Below are positions 5,312-6,264 of a stretch of DNA of 6,264 nt, in pieces. Below the pieces are notes generated by a model that saw only the letters and a list, made by a program, of their open reading frames with translations, searched no databases and had not been told where the DNA came from. Both the position numbers and the translations under genes were made by a program. The stretch comes from Chthonomonadaceae bacterium (GTDB taxonomy: Bacteria; Armatimonadota; Chthonomonadetes; Chthonomonadales; Chthonomonadaceae). Where the stretch lies: NCBI GenBank assembly GCA_025355115.1, contig JANXLO010000030.1:1-6264 (forward strand), written 5' to 3'. The first letter of the stretch is position 1. Each line of letters begins with the position of its first letter.

Positions 5312-6264
5312 CTACTTCGCAGCATTCACGTCAAGCGCCTTCGTCTTGTCGACGATGGCTACCCGAATGTTGAATATGCTGGTGTCGATCTCGCTGATCC
5401 GCACCTGATATCCCGCTAGCACTCCATGGAACTCGTGCTTGGGGAAGAAGAGCACGCGGGAGATGTCCGCGCCGAAGGGTATCTCCTCGATCGGGCGCAT
5501 CGTCGACGAGATGAAGTTCTGACGCTCCGTATCCTTCATGCTCGGGTAGAGTTTCTCGAAGCCCGGGATGAGGATGTTAGTCGTCGCATCGAGAATGCGA
5601 TGCGCGTCGCCCTGGCTTCCGAGGAAGACACTGGTGAAGAACGTCCCGACCTGCGCGAGAGCATTGGCGAACTTGAAGCCTCTGGTTCTCGATGTCTTGA
5701 GGTCCCTGGCGTCGATGGTGTTCACCATCATTTCGAACGTGTAGGGCCGGTAGCGAAACCTGTGTCGCAGGTATTTCAGCTCGTTGTTCTCAGTGAAGAC
5801 GGAGGGCGGTAGGTCTCCCGTGATAGTCTCCTGCACGACGACCACCGTGCCGAAGATGGTCTTGCCGTTTCGCTTCGCGACTATCAGGGCGGTCCCCGGA
5901 TATTTAGCCGTCACGATAGAGCTGTCGGGCTCAACCTGCGCTATCGCTTCTGTGGTGCTCTCCCACACGACCCCGTGGCTCTGAAACTTGCCGATTTGCC
6001 CCTTGAAGCTCTTCCACAGGATGTAGCGATTGTGCCGAACGATGGCCTCCTTGGTGCTGTCGGCGACAAGTGGCCGCAGGTTAGCTGGAAGCATATTCGC
6101 CGTGAGAGTCTTGAACAGATCGCGTTCGGCCAGCACAGAGTTGAGGGCCTCGGTCAAGTTGCCGGTTAGCATCTTCGGGTCCTTAATTTTTTCCGAAGAG
6201 ATGTCCTCTAGCTTGTTCGACTGTTTCAGCATCTCATTTACAGCCTTCGCCACTTCACCGACAG
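5312..6264 (-). CDS. EEIPFG-motif protein with a BIG2-like Ig segment, 5' end beyond the window
   Basis: The frame is open from the right edge to TAG at 5312-5314. A GTG at 6251-6253 exists, but codons before it (V-G-E) continue the frame without a stop and no ribosome binding site is visible, so the real start is probably outside. Counting from that GTG, residues 1-70 are helical and polar. Residues 94-140 resemble a bacterial Ig-like group 2 domain: G-V-V-W-E-S-T-T-E-A-I-A-Q-V, then V-T-A-K-Y-P-G-T-A-L-I-V-A. Residues 165-215 include Y-R-P-Y-T-F-E-M-M-V and a hydrophobic stretch F-A-N-A-L-A-Q-V-G-T-F-F-T-S-V-F-L-G. The C-terminal domain has I-E-E-I-P-F-G-A-D-I-S-R-V-L-F-F-P-K (255-272) followed by V-R-I-S-E-I-D-T (284-291). 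BIG2-type domains are typical of surface or secreted proteins, so export is likely; the signal peptide would be in the missing part. Its stop lies 35 bases before the next gene, whose product ends in the same domain. Function unknown. Confidence 0.75.
   Translation of the reverse strand, partial: VGEVAKAVNEMLKQSNKLEDISSEKIKDPKMLTGNLTEALNSVLAERDLFKTLTANMLPANLRPLVADSTKEAIVRHNRYILWKSFKGQIGKFQSHGVVWESTTEAIAQVEPDSSIVTAKYPGTALIVAKRNGKTIFGTVVVVQETITGDLPPSVFTENNELKYLRHRFRYRPYTFEMMVNTIDARDLKTSRTRGFKFANALAQVGTFFTSVFLGSQGDAHRILDATTNILIPGFEKLYPSMKDTERQNFISSTMRPIEEIPFGADISRVLFFPKHEFHGVLAGYQVRISEIDTSIFNIRVAIVDKTKALDVNAAK

Overview
The window looks like bacterial chromosome of moderate to high GC. It comes from a poorly characterised lineage; Armatimonadota or a relative in the Planctomycetota/Verrucomicrobiota range is a tentative guess. 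That guess rests mainly on the large DUF6785/DUF6784-type membrane protein, which I associate with those phyla, and on the secreted proteins around it. No rRNA, tRNA or CRISPR array was seen. All intact genes lie on the minus strand and read toward coordinate 1.

Right part (6264 to about 1573): a compact run of minus-strand genes. The first, which enters from the right edge, has a bacterial Ig-like (BIG2-like) segment and ends in a domain with the core EEIPFG...LFFP. After 35 bases comes a smaller secreted protein that ends in a recognisable copy of the same domain. After another 17 bases comes a 669-residue polytopic membrane protein (DUF6785 N-terminal part, DUF6784 C-terminal part). A 120-base gap with hairpin potential then leads to a secreted CsgG/LpoB-like lipoprotein-or-curli-type fold protein with its own strong ribosome binding site. 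The first three probably form one transcript, and the fourth may be co-transcribed. All four products are predicted to act at or beyond the cytoplasmic membrane, so an envelope-associated job is plausible, but none has a known function that I can name.

Left part (1 to about 1430): a decay and insertion zone of lower GC. An endonuclease/exonuclease/phosphatase (EEP) fold gene carries one in-frame TAA at codon 37, which separates two catalytic residues from the rest. Nine bases after it starts a small unrecognised gene, apparently its translationally coupled partner and apparently truncated at its 3' end. On the plus strand this partner runs into a fragment of a CMP/dCMP-deaminase-type nucleoside deaminase. 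The deaminase fragment is cut at its 5' end by an IS3-family insertion sequence, whose left end and orfA start occupy bases 1-136.

The most useful points for a reader are the tandem EEIPFG-domain paralogues coupled to a DUF6785 transporter-like protein, and the EEP + small-partner module that seems to be dying next to the insertion sequence.
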